Below are positions 1 to 7,235 of a stretch of DNA of 64,000 bases, piece after piece. The notes under the pieces are model-generated. The model was not told the DNA's origin and ran no database searches. It saw only the letters and a program-made list of their open reading frames with translations. Source of the stretch: Actinomycetospora endophytica (GTDB lineage Bacteria; Actinomycetota; Actinomycetes; Mycobacteriales; Pseudonocardiaceae); NCBI RefSeq assembly GCF_021026375.1, contig NZ_JAJNDB010000006.1, positions 372,001-436,000 of the forward strand, read 5' to 3'. Within the stretch, counting starts at the first letter, position 1; each line of letters opens with the position of its first letter. A program made the position numbers and the translations under genes.

Positions 1-1
1 G

Positions 2-91
2 GTCAACATCGCGGTCAACGACATCCACATGCCGGGCGACGACGGCGACGACTCCGAGCCCGCGCCGGCTCCGTCCTCGCGCGTCGAGTGA
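2..91 (+). CDS. Asp23/Gls24 family protein, C-terminus only
   Basis: The window opens inside this gene; only the last 29 residues are present. They begin VNIAVNDIHMPG, which resembles the final beta-strand of Asp23/Gls24 envelope stress proteins, followed by an acidic, alanine/proline-rich tail ending SSRVE. Its stop overlaps the next start in a GTGA sequence (88-91), so it is the upstream member of a translationally coupled operon. The family call rests on this short segment plus the clear Asp23/AmaP neighbours downstream. Confidence 0.6.
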   Translation, partial: VNIAVNDIHMPGDDGDDSEPAPAPSSRVE

Positions 92-471
92 GCGGCCCCG
101 CGCCGGACGCTCCCGGGGCGATCCCCGCGTCGGCCCCGGGGGTGCGCGCCACCTCCCCGGGGGACGCGTCGTCCCCGGGCCGCGGGGCGCTGTCCGAGCG
201 CGTCGCCGACGCCCTGCTCGCGCACCCCGACGTGGTGCGGCTCTCCGGCGGCCGGTTCGGGTCGATCGCGACCTACCTGCCGGGGCGCCGTCTGATCGGG
301 GTCGCGCTCGGCGAGGGTGACGAGCCGGCGCGGATCGGCGTCGTCCTGCGCCTGGGCGCACCGGTGCCCGCGACCGCGGACGCCCTGCGCACCCTCGTCG
401 GCGCCGAGACCGGGGCCGAGCGGGTCGACGTCGTCGTCACCGACGTCGAGCCCGCCGGCCCGACGCCGTGA
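88..471 (+). CDS. Asp23-like small protein in envelope stress operon
   Basis: 127 residues starting with GTG in a GTGA overlap with the preceding stop. A disordered, Pro/Ala/Ser-rich N-terminus of about 35 residues precedes a compact alpha/beta region (about 36-122: LSERVADALLAHPDVVRL, then beta-rich segments and VDVVVTDVEP near the end). That order resembles the second half of Asp23/Gls24 proteins, which form assemblies tethered under the membrane by AmaP. It lies between a canonical Asp23 end and a DUF2273/Asp23/AmaP series, so a structural role at the cell envelope is likely. No catalytic motif is visible. The homology is inferred from pattern and context. Confidence 0.6.
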   Translation: MSGPAPDAPGAIPASAPGVRATSPGDASSPGRGALSERVADALLAHPDVVRLSGGRFGSIATYLPGRRLIGVALGEGDEPARIGVVLRLGAPVPATADALRTLVGAETGAERVDVVVTDVEPAGPTP

Positions 472-833
472 CCGCGGTGGACGACCGGGAGCACGGTCCG
501 GACACGGGCCCGGCGGCGGACCCGGCCGCCGCGCGCTTCCGGGCGTTCGCCCGGCGCCACCACCCGGACGTCGGTGGGGACCCGGAGACCTTCCGGCTCG
601 GTGTGGAGGCCTTCCGCGCCGGCCGGTCGCCCTTCGCCGCGGTGGGCGAGGTCGATCCGTCCGGAACCACGGAGGAGCCCGCGCCGCGGTGGACGGTCCC
701 CGACGACGACCCGCGCCTGGACGCGCCGGTCGTCGCGGTCTCCGGCCACGTCGTGCCCCGCACCCTCCGTGCGGGCCGTCGGTGGCTCGGCCGCGGCCCG
801 CTCCATCCCGTCCGTTCCCGCCGGGTGATCTGA
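468..833 (+). CDS. Hypothetical protein with partial J-domain-like HPD segment
   Basis: 121 residues, GTG start overlapping the previous stop (GTGA, 468-471). Residues 21-52 contain an amphipathic helix ending in HHPDVGGDPETF, with the H32-P33-D34 triplet, then a second helix; this matches helix II, the HPD loop and helix III of a DnaJ J-domain. Helix I and the rest of a full J-domain are absent. The C-terminal half is Pro/Arg-rich and unrecognised. The HPD triplet normally stimulates DnaK ATPase, so it could recruit Hsp70 to the Asp23 layer, but that is speculation. The coding call is supported by overlapping starts and operon position. Confidence 0.6.
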   Translation: MTAVDDREHGPDTGPAADPAAARFRAFARRHHPDVGGDPETFRLGVEAFRAGRSPFAAVGEVDPSGTTEEPAPRWTVPDDDPRLDAPVVAVSGHVVPRTLRAGRRWLGRGPLHPVRSRRVI

Positions 834-879
834 CCCGACGGCCCCGTCCCGCTTCTCGCTCTGCCTGGAGGTCCTTCCC

Positions 880-1059
880 ATGAGCGCAACCACGGCCGGT
901 CTGTTCGTCGGCCTCCTGCTCGGCATCGCCGCAGCAGTCGCCGGAGTCACCGGCTTCCTCATCGCCCTCCTCCTGGGGGTCATCGGCCTGATCGTCGGGC
1001 GGGTGCTCGACGGCGAGCTCGACCTCACCCAGTTCACCGGCCGCGGCCGCGACCGATGA
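880..1059 (+). CDS. DUF2273-type small membrane protein
   Basis: A 59-residue protein beginning MSATTAGLFVGLLLG. It is almost entirely two hydrophobic segments (about residues 7-22 and 24-41) followed by a short polar tail (DGELDLTQFTGRGRDR). Size, two-helix hairpin and position next to Asp23 genes fit the DUF2273 family, small integral membrane proteins that recur in Asp23/AmaP operons. A GGAGG sequence at 867-871 sits 8 nt before the ATG. The stop overlaps the next gene's ATG (ATGA, 1056-1059), so translation is coupled. The function is probably membrane anchoring or organisation of Asp23 proteins. Confidence 0.75.
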   Translation: MSATTAGLFVGLLLGIAAAVAGVTGFLIALLLGVIGLIVGRVLDGELDLTQFTGRGRDR

Positions 1060-1490
1060 GCGAACCCGCCAGCGACGCGACCACGCCGGTCCCGACCGCC
1101 ACCGGCGCTGCGACCGCCGCGGCGTCCGAGGACGAGGCGGGCGAGCGCGGCACCCTCGCGATCTCCTTCTCGGTGGTGCGCCGCATCGCCGAGCACGCCG
1201 CGGACACCACCGAGGGCACCGTCCGCACCGAGCGGCGCCTGGTCGGGGTCGGCCTCGGCGAGGCCGGGGCGACCGCCAAGGTCTCCGGCTACGGCGACCA
1301 GGTCGACCTGCGCCTCGAGGTGCCGCTGGCCTACCCCGCGCCGATCGCGCTCACCGTGGACGCGGTCCGCGGCAACGTCCGCGAGCGCGTCCAGACGCTC
1401 ACCGGCTACGCGGTGCGCGCGCTCGACGTCACCGTCTCGGCGCTCGCCGTCCCGGCCGGTCCCGCGGCCCCCACCCGACGGACGGAGTGA
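1056..1490 (+). CDS. Asp23/Gls24 family envelope stress protein
   Basis: 144 residues. After an acidic, low-complexity N-terminus (about 1-32) comes a typical Asp23/Gls24 core: GTLAISFSVVRRIAEHAA, a beta-rich middle, and VRERVQTLTGYAVRALDVTVSAL, the amphipathic helix and last strand of the family. Asp23 proteins are abundant cytosolic proteins bound to the membrane through AmaP and linked to cell-envelope stress. The ATG overlaps the DUF2273 stop, and the stop overlaps a GTG of the next gene. It is the best-preserved Asp23 copy in the window. Confidence 0.85.
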   Translation: MSEPASDATTPVPTATGAATAAASEDEAGERGTLAISFSVVRRIAEHAADTTEGTVRTERRLVGVGLGEAGATAKVSGYGDQVDLRLEVPLAYPAPIALTVDAVRGNVRERVQTLTGYAVRALDVTVSALAVPAGPAAPTRRTE

Positions 1491-1498
1491 GGTCTCCC

Positions 1499-2032
1499 AT
1501 GCGCTTCGTGCTGCGCCTGCTCTCCCCGGTGCTCGGCCTGCTGGTGGCAGCGGTCGGGCTCATCACGACGATCGAGGTCGTCACCGCGTGGGTCGCGCCC
1601 GCGTCCTCCCCGCTCGTCGTCCCGTGGCCGACCTGGCAGGCCGCCCTGCTCTCCTCGACGTGGTCCTCGCCGGTCGTGCGCGGCGTGGCCATCGGGGTCG
1701 GCGTGGTCGGGCTGCTCGTGCTGCTGGTGGCCCTCGTCGCCCGCCGCCACGACGTCCGTCTCACCGACCCGGTCCCCGAGGTCACGGTGACCACCTCGCC
1801 GCGATCGCTCGCCCGCGCCGTCGGGCACGAGGTCCGGTCGCACGCCGACGTGGTGTCCGCGTCGGTCGTCGCCTCGTCGAAGAAGGTCGTGATCAAGGCC
1901 GGGACCCTCGACGCCCCCGACGACGTCCGCGCCGGCGTCCGCGAACGGGTCGACGAGCTGCTCTCCCGCCTGCCGCTCGCGCGCCGCCCGCGCGTGTCGG
2001 TGTCCGTCGCCGCCACCAAGGGGGTCAAGTGA
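1499..2032 (+). CDS. DUF6286-type membrane protein
   Basis: 177 residues from the ATG at 1499; a GTG at 1487 overlapping the previous stop is an alternative, but GGAGTGAGG lies just upstream of the ATG. Two transmembrane helices (about residues 7-33 and 58-80) flank a short extracytoplasmic loop. They are followed by a cytosolic domain (about 90-177) with RSLARAVGHEVRSHADVVSASV, reminiscent of the fold repeated in AmaP and Asp23. Proteins of this architecture (DUF6286) accompany AmaP in actinobacterial Asp23 operons. No enzymatic residues are apparent; it likely helps scaffold the Asp23 layer at the membrane. Confidence 0.7.
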   Translation: MRFVLRLLSPVLGLLVAAVGLITTIEVVTAWVAPASSPLVVPWPTWQAALLSSTWSSPVVRGVAIGVGVVGLLVLLVALVARRHDVRLTDPVPEVTVTTSPRSLARAVGHEVRSHADVVSASVVASSKKVVIKAGTLDAPDDVRAGVRERVDELLSRLPLARRPRVSVSVAATKGVK

Positions 2033-2631
2033 GTCGCCGATCCCGCGCCGCGGTCGCCCGTTCCACCGCCGCCGACCGCAGCCTGGTCGTCCTGTCCGGG
2101 CTGGTCCTGCTCGCCGCCGGCGTGCTGGTGGTCCTGCTCGGGATGGGGATCTTCGGGGTCTACCGGGCGCAGCGCCCGCTGATCGACCCGGACGTCACCG
2201 CCTGGATCGCCGCCAACGCGAACCTCACCCGCTGGATCGCGATCGTCGGCGGGATCGTCCTGCTGGTGGTGGGCCTGACGTGGGCGATCCGCTCGCTGCG
2301 GCCCGAGGCGCGCCCGGACGTGCTGCTCTCCGAGACCCCGGGGCAACGTCTGACGGTCGAGCACTCCGCGATCGCCGAGGCGGTGCGCAACGACGCGGAG
2401 GCGATCGACGGCGTGAGCCGGGCGCGGGTGCGCCTGGTCGGGACCGAGCGGCGGCCCGCGCTGCGGATGACGCTGTGGCTCGTCGAGGACGCCGACGTGC
2501 GCGACGTGTGGGCCGAGGTCGACGGCCGGGTCCTCGCCCGGGCCCGGCAGGCGTTCGCGGTCGACGCGCTGCCCACCGCGGTGCGCATCGAGCTCGACGC
2601 CGCCGCCACGAAGACCCCGCGCGTGCTCTGA
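2029..2631 (+). CDS. amaP: AmaP, alkaline shock response membrane anchor
   Basis: 200 residues from a GTG overlapping the preceding stop (GTGA, 2029-2032). Two transmembrane helices (about residues 19-44 and 66-88) are joined by a short loop and followed by a cytosolic domain with an ISxARV-type core (IDGVSRARVRLVGTERRPALRMTLWLVED). This two-helix plus C-terminal domain layout is the AmaP family, which anchors Asp23 to the membrane. It ends the six-gene coupled operon that starts before the window. No separate promoter is seen inside the operon, so the whole set is probably one transcript. Confidence 0.8.
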   Translation: MSRRSRAAVARSTAADRSLVVLSGLVLLAAGVLVVLLGMGIFGVYRAQRPLIDPDVTAWIAANANLTRWIAIVGGIVLLVVGLTWAIRSLRPEARPDVLLSETPGQRLTVEHSAIAEAVRNDAEAIDGVSRARVRLVGTERRPALRMTLWLVEDADVRDVWAEVDGRVLARARQAFAVDALPTAVRIELDAAATKTPRVL

Positions 2632-2633
2632 GC

Positions 2634-2639
2634 CACACT
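2634..2639 (+). promoter_or_regulatory. Putative -10 box, leaderless ligase transcript
   Basis: CACACT lies 7 nt before the ligase GTG at 2647, the spacing expected if transcription starts at or near the start codon. No Shine-Dalgarno sequence is present. The assignment is by pattern only. Confidence 0.4.
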
Positions 2640-2646
2640 GGTCGGT

Positions 2647-3717
2647 GTGGACCTGCCCGTCATGCCGCCGGTGCTCCCGATGCTGGCCAAGCCCGTGAAG
2701 ACCATCCCGGACGGCCAGCGCTACGAACCCAAGTGGGACGGGTTCCGCGCGATCGTCTTCCGCGACGGCGACGAGATCGAGATCGGCAGCCGCAACACCA
2801 AGCCGATGACCCGCTACTTCCCCGAGGTCGTCGAGGCGCTGCGCGAGCACCTGCCGCCGCGCTGCGTGCTCGACGGCGAGATCATCGTCGCGGACCCCGA
2901 CGGCCGCGGGCTCGACTTCGAGGCCCTGCAGCAGCGGATCCACCCGGCCGTCTCCCGGGTGAACCTGCTCGCGAAGGAGACGCCGGCGAGCGTCGTCGCG
3001 TTCGACCTGCTCGCCCTCGGCGACGACGACCTCACCTCCCGGCCGTTCGCCGAGCGCCGCGCGGCGCTGGAGGACGCGCTGGGCCCGGCCGGGCGCGCCC
3101 CGGTGCACGTCACCCCGATGACCTCGGAGCTCGACGAGGCCCGGGAGTGGTTCGTGCGCTTCGAGGGCGCGGGGCTGGACGGGCTGATCGCCAAGAAGCC
3201 CGACCTGCTCTACCAGGCGGACAAGCGGGTCATGAGCAAGATCAAGCACGAGCGGACGGCCGACTGCGTCGTCGCGGGCTACCGGGTGCACAAGTCGGGA
3301 CCGGACGCGCTCGGGTCGCTGCTGCTCGGCCTGTACACCGCCGAGGGGTCGCTCGCGTCGGTCGGCGTGGTCGGGGCGTTCACCATGGCCCGGCGCAAGG
3401 AGCTGTTCGCCGAGCTGCAGCCGCTGGTGACGACGTTCGACGAGCACCCGTGGAACTGGGCCGCCCACGAGCAGGGCGACCGGACGCCGCGCAAGAACGA
3501 GACCAGCCGCTGGAACGCGGGCAAGGACCTCTCGTTCACCCCGCTGCGCCCCGAGCGGGTCGTCGAGGTCCGCTACGACTACCTCGAGGGCGAGCGCTTC
3601 CGGCACACCACCCAGTTCGTCCGCTGGCGGCCCGACCGGGACCCGGAGTCCTGCACGTACGACCAGCTCGAGCGCCCGGTGAGCTTCGACCTCGGCGAGA
3701 TCCTGCCGACGGCCTGA
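2647..3717 (+). CDS. ligC: ATP-dependent DNA ligase (LigC-like)
   Basis: 356 residues, the usual size of mycobacterial LigC. The nucleotidyltransferase motif I is EPK29WDGFR, with K29 the AMP-accepting lysine. Motif III (VLDGEI) and motif IV (EGLDGLIAKK-like: GAGLDGLIAKKPDLLYQ) follow, and a C-terminal OB-fold region begins near residue 210. The enzyme seals nicks using ATP; LigC-type enzymes work in gap and stationary-phase repair beside NHEJ and base excision repair. No Ku or LigD-like polymerase gene is adjacent here. The GTG start is preceded by a -10-like box at 2634, so the mRNA is probably leaderless. Confidence 0.85.
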   Translation: MDLPVMPPVLPMLAKPVKTIPDGQRYEPKWDGFRAIVFRDGDEIEIGSRNTKPMTRYFPEVVEALREHLPPRCVLDGEIIVADPDGRGLDFEALQQRIHPAVSRVNLLAKETPASVVAFDLLALGDDDLTSRPFAERRAALEDALGPAGRAPVHVTPMTSELDEAREWFVRFEGAGLDGLIAKKPDLLYQADKRVMSKIKHERTADCVVAGYRVHKSGPDALGSLLLGLYTAEGSLASVGVVGAFTMARRKELFAELQPLVTTFDEHPWNWAAHEQGDRTPRKNETSRWNAGKDLSFTPLRPERVVEVRYDYLEGERFRHTTQFVRWRPDRDPESCTYDQLERPVSFDLGEILPTA

Positions 3718-3825
3718 CCCGCGGCGCGGGGTCTCACCGGGGCGCGACCACCGGCGGGGCATCATGGGCCGGCCCCGACGATCACGAGAGGTCGCATCAT
3801 CCCCGCTCCGCGCATCAGCACCCGG

Positions 3826-5421
3826 GTGCTCGTCGCGGCCGCCGTGCTGGCCGCCCTCGGGCTCTTCGCGGGGTGCGCCGTCGGCCCCAGTCAGCGGCCC
3901 CCGGTGGCCACGGTGAACAGTGACGAGCCGGCCACCGAGGCCCCGGCCGAGCCCGCCCCGGAGGCACCACCGCCCGCGCTGCCGCCCCTGACGCCCTCGA
4001 ACCCGGCGCTCGACTTCACCGACTGCACCGGCCCGACGCTCGCCGGCCTCGGCGGCCGGGCCGCGCTCGGCGGCCGCGACGTACGGACCGGGTGCGCGAC
4101 GGTGCCGGTGGGCGGCGGGTTCGCGTCGGGGTCGGCGTCGGCCGCCGAGGTCGACGTCACCCGCGTCACCATCGGTCCCGCCCCGGCCGGCCCGACGGTG
4201 CCGATCGCCGTCCTCGGCGACCCGGGGCGGCGCACCGGCACCGAGGCGGCCGTCCGGCTGGCCGCGCAGGGCCCGGCCGACCTGCTGGCCGGGCGCACCC
4301 TCTACGGGATCGACGTCCGCGGGAGCTCGGGCACCGCGGTCGACTGCATCACCCCCACCACCCGGGCCGCCCTCGACGACGCCGACCCGACCGCCGCGGA
4401 TCCCGCCGCCCTCGGCCCGCTCTCGGCCGCCGCGGGCAGCGCCGCCAAGACCTGCTCGCAGCTGCTCGAGGACTCGGTCACCGACTTCTCCACCGCCACC
4501 GACGCCGACGACCTCGAGGCCGTCCGCCAGGCGCTCGGGGCCCCGCGGCTCAACGCGATCGGGCTGGGCGGCGGCGCGGCCACGCTCGCCGCCTGGGCGC
4601 AGTCGCACACCGGCGCGCAGGGCCGCCTCGTGCTCGACGCGCTGCCCGACCCCACCGCGGTGGACCCGGCCCGTTCCGACGCGCGCGCCGCCGCCGCCCG
4701 GTCGGCCCTCGACGCCTTCGCCACCCAGTGCGTGGCGGCCGGGAACTGCCCGCTCGGACCGGACCCGCGCGGCGCCGTCACCGACCTCGTCACGCGGCTG
4801 CGCGCGGCTCCCCTGCCCGCCTCACCGACCGCGACCGGACCCGTCCCCGGCCGCACCGTCACCGCCGGGACCCTCGTGACCGTCCTGGTCGACCGGCTCG
4901 CCGACCCGGAGTCCTGGCCCGCCCTCGAGTCCGCGCTCGCCACGGCCCGGGCGGGCGACCCCGCCGGGATCCTCGGGCTCGCGGAGGCCCGCGAGGGCAC
5001 CGGACCCGACGACGCCGGGTACGACCTCGGGCTGGTGCAGACCTGCAACGACGACCCCGCCCGCCAGACCGTCGACCAGGTCGGCGCGGCGGTGCGCCGG
5101 GCCGCGGCCGGCGACCCGGTGTTCGGCGGCTGGTTCGCGCAGCGGGCCCTGGAGTGCTCCTCGTGGCCGGTCCCCACCAGCGCCCCCGCCCCGCTCGCCG
5201 GCACCCCGACGCCCTCGCTGCTGCTCGGGACCGCCTCGGACCCGGCGGTGCCGCTGTCCGAGAGCCAGCGGGTGGCCGCGGGCATGCAGGGCTCGGTGCT
5301 GGTGTCCTGGCTGGGCGCCGGGCACGGGGCCTACCCGGCGACGCCGTGCATCTCCGGCGTGGTCGACGACTTCCTGGTCGGCGGCACGATCCCCCGGGAG
5401 GAGACGGTCTGCCCGCCGTGA
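3826..5421 (+). CDS. TAP-like alpha/beta-hydrolase-fold lipoprotein lacking nucleophile serine
   Basis: 531 residues from the first usual start codon (GTG). A lipobox (LFAGC) at the end of a hydrophobic stretch marks an exported lipoprotein, followed by a Pro/Ala-rich linker. The fold follows the secreted tripeptidyl-aminopeptidase-like family: oxyanion-region DVRGSSGT, the LEAVRQALG helix, and a C-terminal TAP domain with D472 (TASDPAVP) and H500 (GAGHGAYP). At the nucleophile elbow, where the family has G-x-S-x-G, this protein has G246-L-G248-G-G250, so the serine is replaced by glycine. It is therefore probably non-hydrolytic. The basic n-region of the signal peptide (PAPRISTR) lies upstream of the GTG, suggesting initiation at 3796 or 3799 on ATC after GAGAGG at 3786-3791. 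Confidence 0.75.
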   Translation: MLVAAAVLAALGLFAGCAVGPSQRPPVATVNSDEPATEAPAEPAPEAPPPALPPLTPSNPALDFTDCTGPTLAGLGGRAALGGRDVRTGCATVPVGGGFASGSASAAEVDVTRVTIGPAPAGPTVPIAVLGDPGRRTGTEAAVRLAAQGPADLLAGRTLYGIDVRGSSGTAVDCITPTTRAALDDADPTAADPAALGPLSAAAGSAAKTCSQLLEDSVTDFSTATDADDLEAVRQALGAPRLNAIGLGGGAATLAAWAQSHTGAQGRLVLDALPDPTAVDPARSDARAAAARSALDAFATQCVAAGNCPLGPDPRGAVTDLVTRLRAAPLPASPTATGPVPGRTVTAGTLVTVLVDRLADPESWPALESALATARAGDPAGILGLAEAREGTGPDDAGYDLGLVQTCNDDPARQTVDQVGAAVRRAAAGDPVFGGWFAQRALECSSWPVPTSAPAPLAGTPTPSLLLGTASDPAVPLSESQRVAAGMQGSVLVSWLGAGHGAYPATPCISGVVDDFLVGGTIPREETVCPP

Positions 5422-5457
5422 GGACGGCCGGTCCCGATCGGGTCGCACCGCGCGACA

Positions 5458-5469
5458 TGATGATCATCA
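5458..5469. promoter_or_regulatory. 12-bp perfect palindrome upstream of SDR gene
   Basis: TGATGATCATCA is a perfect palindrome about 25 bp upstream of the -10 box of the next gene, a position suited to an operator. Its core resembles the ends of the TGATCA repeat family found elsewhere in the window. Confidence 0.35.
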
Positions 5470-5494
5470 GCGTGCCGGGCGGCGGCACCGCCCG

Positions 5495-5500
5495 TACGCT
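5495..5500 (+). promoter_or_regulatory. Putative -10 box, leaderless SDR transcript
   Basis: TACGCT with exactly 6 nt to the GTG at 5507 and no Shine-Dalgarno sequence in between. The same arrangement precedes the genes at 8593, 27562 and 45332. Confidence 0.5.
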
Positions 5501-5506
5501 GCCCGC

Positions 5507-6484
5507 GTGCCGCTGCCGCGCCTGCTCGACGCCGCGCTCGACCGCCTCGTGGTCCCGGGCTACTCCCGCCTGGGCTTCCTCGCCCGGTCGGCGGGCTGGT
5601 CCCGCCTGCCCCGCGAGGCCCTGACGGGCCGGACGATCGCGGTCACCGGCTCCAGCGGGGGGCTCGGCGAGGCGACCGTGGCCGGGCTGGTCGAGCTCGG
5701 CGCCGCGGTCGAGATGCTGGTGCGCGACCGCGCCCGCGGCGAGGCCGCCCGGGACCGGGTGCTCGCGGCGCACCCGGACGCCCGCATCACGGTGGCGGTC
5801 TGCGACCTGGCCGACCTCGACGACGTCCGGCGCTACGCCTCCGACGCGCGGGACCGGCTGATCGCGCTGCACGGCCTGGTGCACAACGCGGGCGTGCTGC
5901 CCGAGGCCCGCACCGAGACCGCCGGGGGCCACGAGCTGTGCCTGGCCACCCACGTCCTCGGCCCGTTCCTGCTCACCCGCGAGCTGCTGCCGCTGCTGCG
6001 GGCCGGCTCGCCGCCCGACCGCCCCGGGAGCCCCGCGCGCGTGGTCTTCGTGTCCTCGGGCGGGATGTACACCGCCTCGCTGCGCACCGACGACCCGGAG
6101 TTCCGCGAGGGGAAGTTCTCGGGCGGGGCCGCGTACGCGCGCACCAAGCGGATGCAGGTGGTCCTGGCCGAACTGCTCGCCGACGACCTCGCGGGCGCGG
6201 GCGTCGCGGTTCACAGCATGCACCCGGGCTGGGCCGACACCCCCGGCGTCGCCGGGTCGCTGCCCGCGTTCCGCCGGATCACCGGGCCGCTGCTGCGCTC
6301 CGTCGACCAGGGGGCCGACACCGCCGTCTGGCTGCAGGCCGCCCGCGAGCCCGGCCAGTGCAGCGGGGTGTTCTGGCACGACCGGGTGCCCCGGCCGACC
6401 CACTACCTGCCCGGCGGCGAGGAGGCTCCCGAGGCGCGGGCGGGACTGTGGGCGCTGTGCGTCGACGCGGTCGGCCCGACCTGA
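5507..6484 (+). CDS. SDR-family oxidoreductase (DHRS12/retinol-dehydrogenase-like)
   Basis: 325 residues. The Rossmann signature TGSSGGLG sits near residues 48-55, NAG (VHNAGVL) near 128, a conserved VVFVSSGGMY serine segment near 184-190, and the YxxxK motif as YARTK near 214-218. All short-chain dehydrogenase catalytic elements are therefore present, with an NAD(P)-binding site. A C-terminal extension (WHDRVPRPTHYLPGG) resembles vertebrate DHRS12-like and bacterial relatives that act on lipids or retinoids; the substrate cannot be told. The gene is monocistronic, with a probable leaderless promoter and a palindrome just upstream. Confidence 0.85.
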   Translation: MPLPRLLDAALDRLVVPGYSRLGFLARSAGWSRLPREALTGRTIAVTGSSGGLGEATVAGLVELGAAVEMLVRDRARGEAARDRVLAAHPDARITVAVCDLADLDDVRRYASDARDRLIALHGLVHNAGVLPEARTETAGGHELCLATHVLGPFLLTRELLPLLRAGSPPDRPGSPARVVFVSSGGMYTASLRTDDPEFREGKFSGGAAYARTKRMQVVLAELLADDLAGAGVAVHSMHPGWADTPGVAGSLPAFRRITGPLLRSVDQGADTAVWLQAAREPGQCSGVFWHDRVPRPTHYLPGGEEAPEARAGLWALCVDAVGPT

Positions 6485-6658
6485 CACCCCTCCCGGCACC
6501 CCGGCCCGCTGACCTGGTCCGGGAGCGAACGACCCTCGTCCGGTACCTCTGATCGGGGTACGGTCCCGGGTCCGGATAACGCCGGACGGGCGCCGACCGA
6601 TGCGACGGGTGAACACCCCCGCGACGGCGCGGGGACCGGGTGCCTCGGGGGCGAGAAG

Positions 6659-7213
6659 ATGATGGGTCAGGAGACGGAGACCGCGGGCGGAGCCACGGCG
6701 GGCGGGCGGCCGGGACCGGCCGGGCCGGTCGCGCCGATGACCCCGCCCGGCGGACACCGCCCCCCGACGGGTGGCTTCCCCGCCGGCCCGCGATCGCCCT
6801 ACGCCCAGCACCCGTACGGCGGCCCGGCCCAGTACCCCGCCGCCCGGCCCTACCCCGGCCCGTACGTGCCCGGCCCGCGTCCCACCCCGACCGGCCCCCA
6901 CGGCGCGGTCAACGCGGGGCCCTACTCCTGGGACCCCGCGAACGACGTCGACGACCCGCGGCGCCCGGGCAATGCCGCGGCGGCCTCCTCGGTCATCCTC
7001 GGCCTGCTCGCGCTGCTGATCAGCTTCCGCCCGCTGGCGTTCGGCTCGATGGTCATGGCCTGGGACACCTACGTGGCCCTGGGCGTCGCGGTGGTGGCCC
7101 TCGTCGTCGGCGGGGTCGCCCTGCGCACCCCGGTCCGCCGCCCGGTCGCCGTCGTCGGGATGACCCTCTCGGTGCTGGCGCTGCTGGTCGTGGCGGTCCT
7201 GCCCACGATCTGA
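6659..7213 (+). CDS. Proline-rich membrane protein (DUF4190-like)
   Basis: 184 residues. The first 100 or so are disordered and rich in Pro, Gly and Tyr (PYAQHPYGGPAQYP, PYPGPYVPGP), then two to three transmembrane helices follow (about 108-125, 133-155 and 161-182). This layout of a cytosolic Pro/Gly-rich leader and short membrane domain is common in actinobacterial DUF4190-like proteins of unknown role. An ATG three bases later is equally possible. The 174-bp upstream region holds GTACC-N8-GGTAC and TCCGG-N6-CCGGA inverted repeats, one of which may terminate the preceding SDR transcript. Confidence 0.65.
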   Translation: MMGQETETAGGATAGGRPGPAGPVAPMTPPGGHRPPTGGFPAGPRSPYAQHPYGGPAQYPAARPYPGPYVPGPRPTPTGPHGAVNAGPYSWDPANDVDDPRRPGNAAAASSVILGLLALLISFRPLAFGSMVMAWDTYVALGVAVVALVVGGVALRTPVRRPVAVVGMTLSVLALLVVAVLPTI

Positions 7214-7235
7214 CCCCGGGCGCGCCCCCGCCGGC

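Noticed and set aside
1429-4608. Long minus-strand open frame of over 1000 codons
   Set aside because: It is antisense to the Asp23/AmaP operon, ligase and lipoprotein genes, which have clear families and coupled starts. Its protein is Arg/Gly/Pro-rich and low complexity, as expected from GC-rich antisense.
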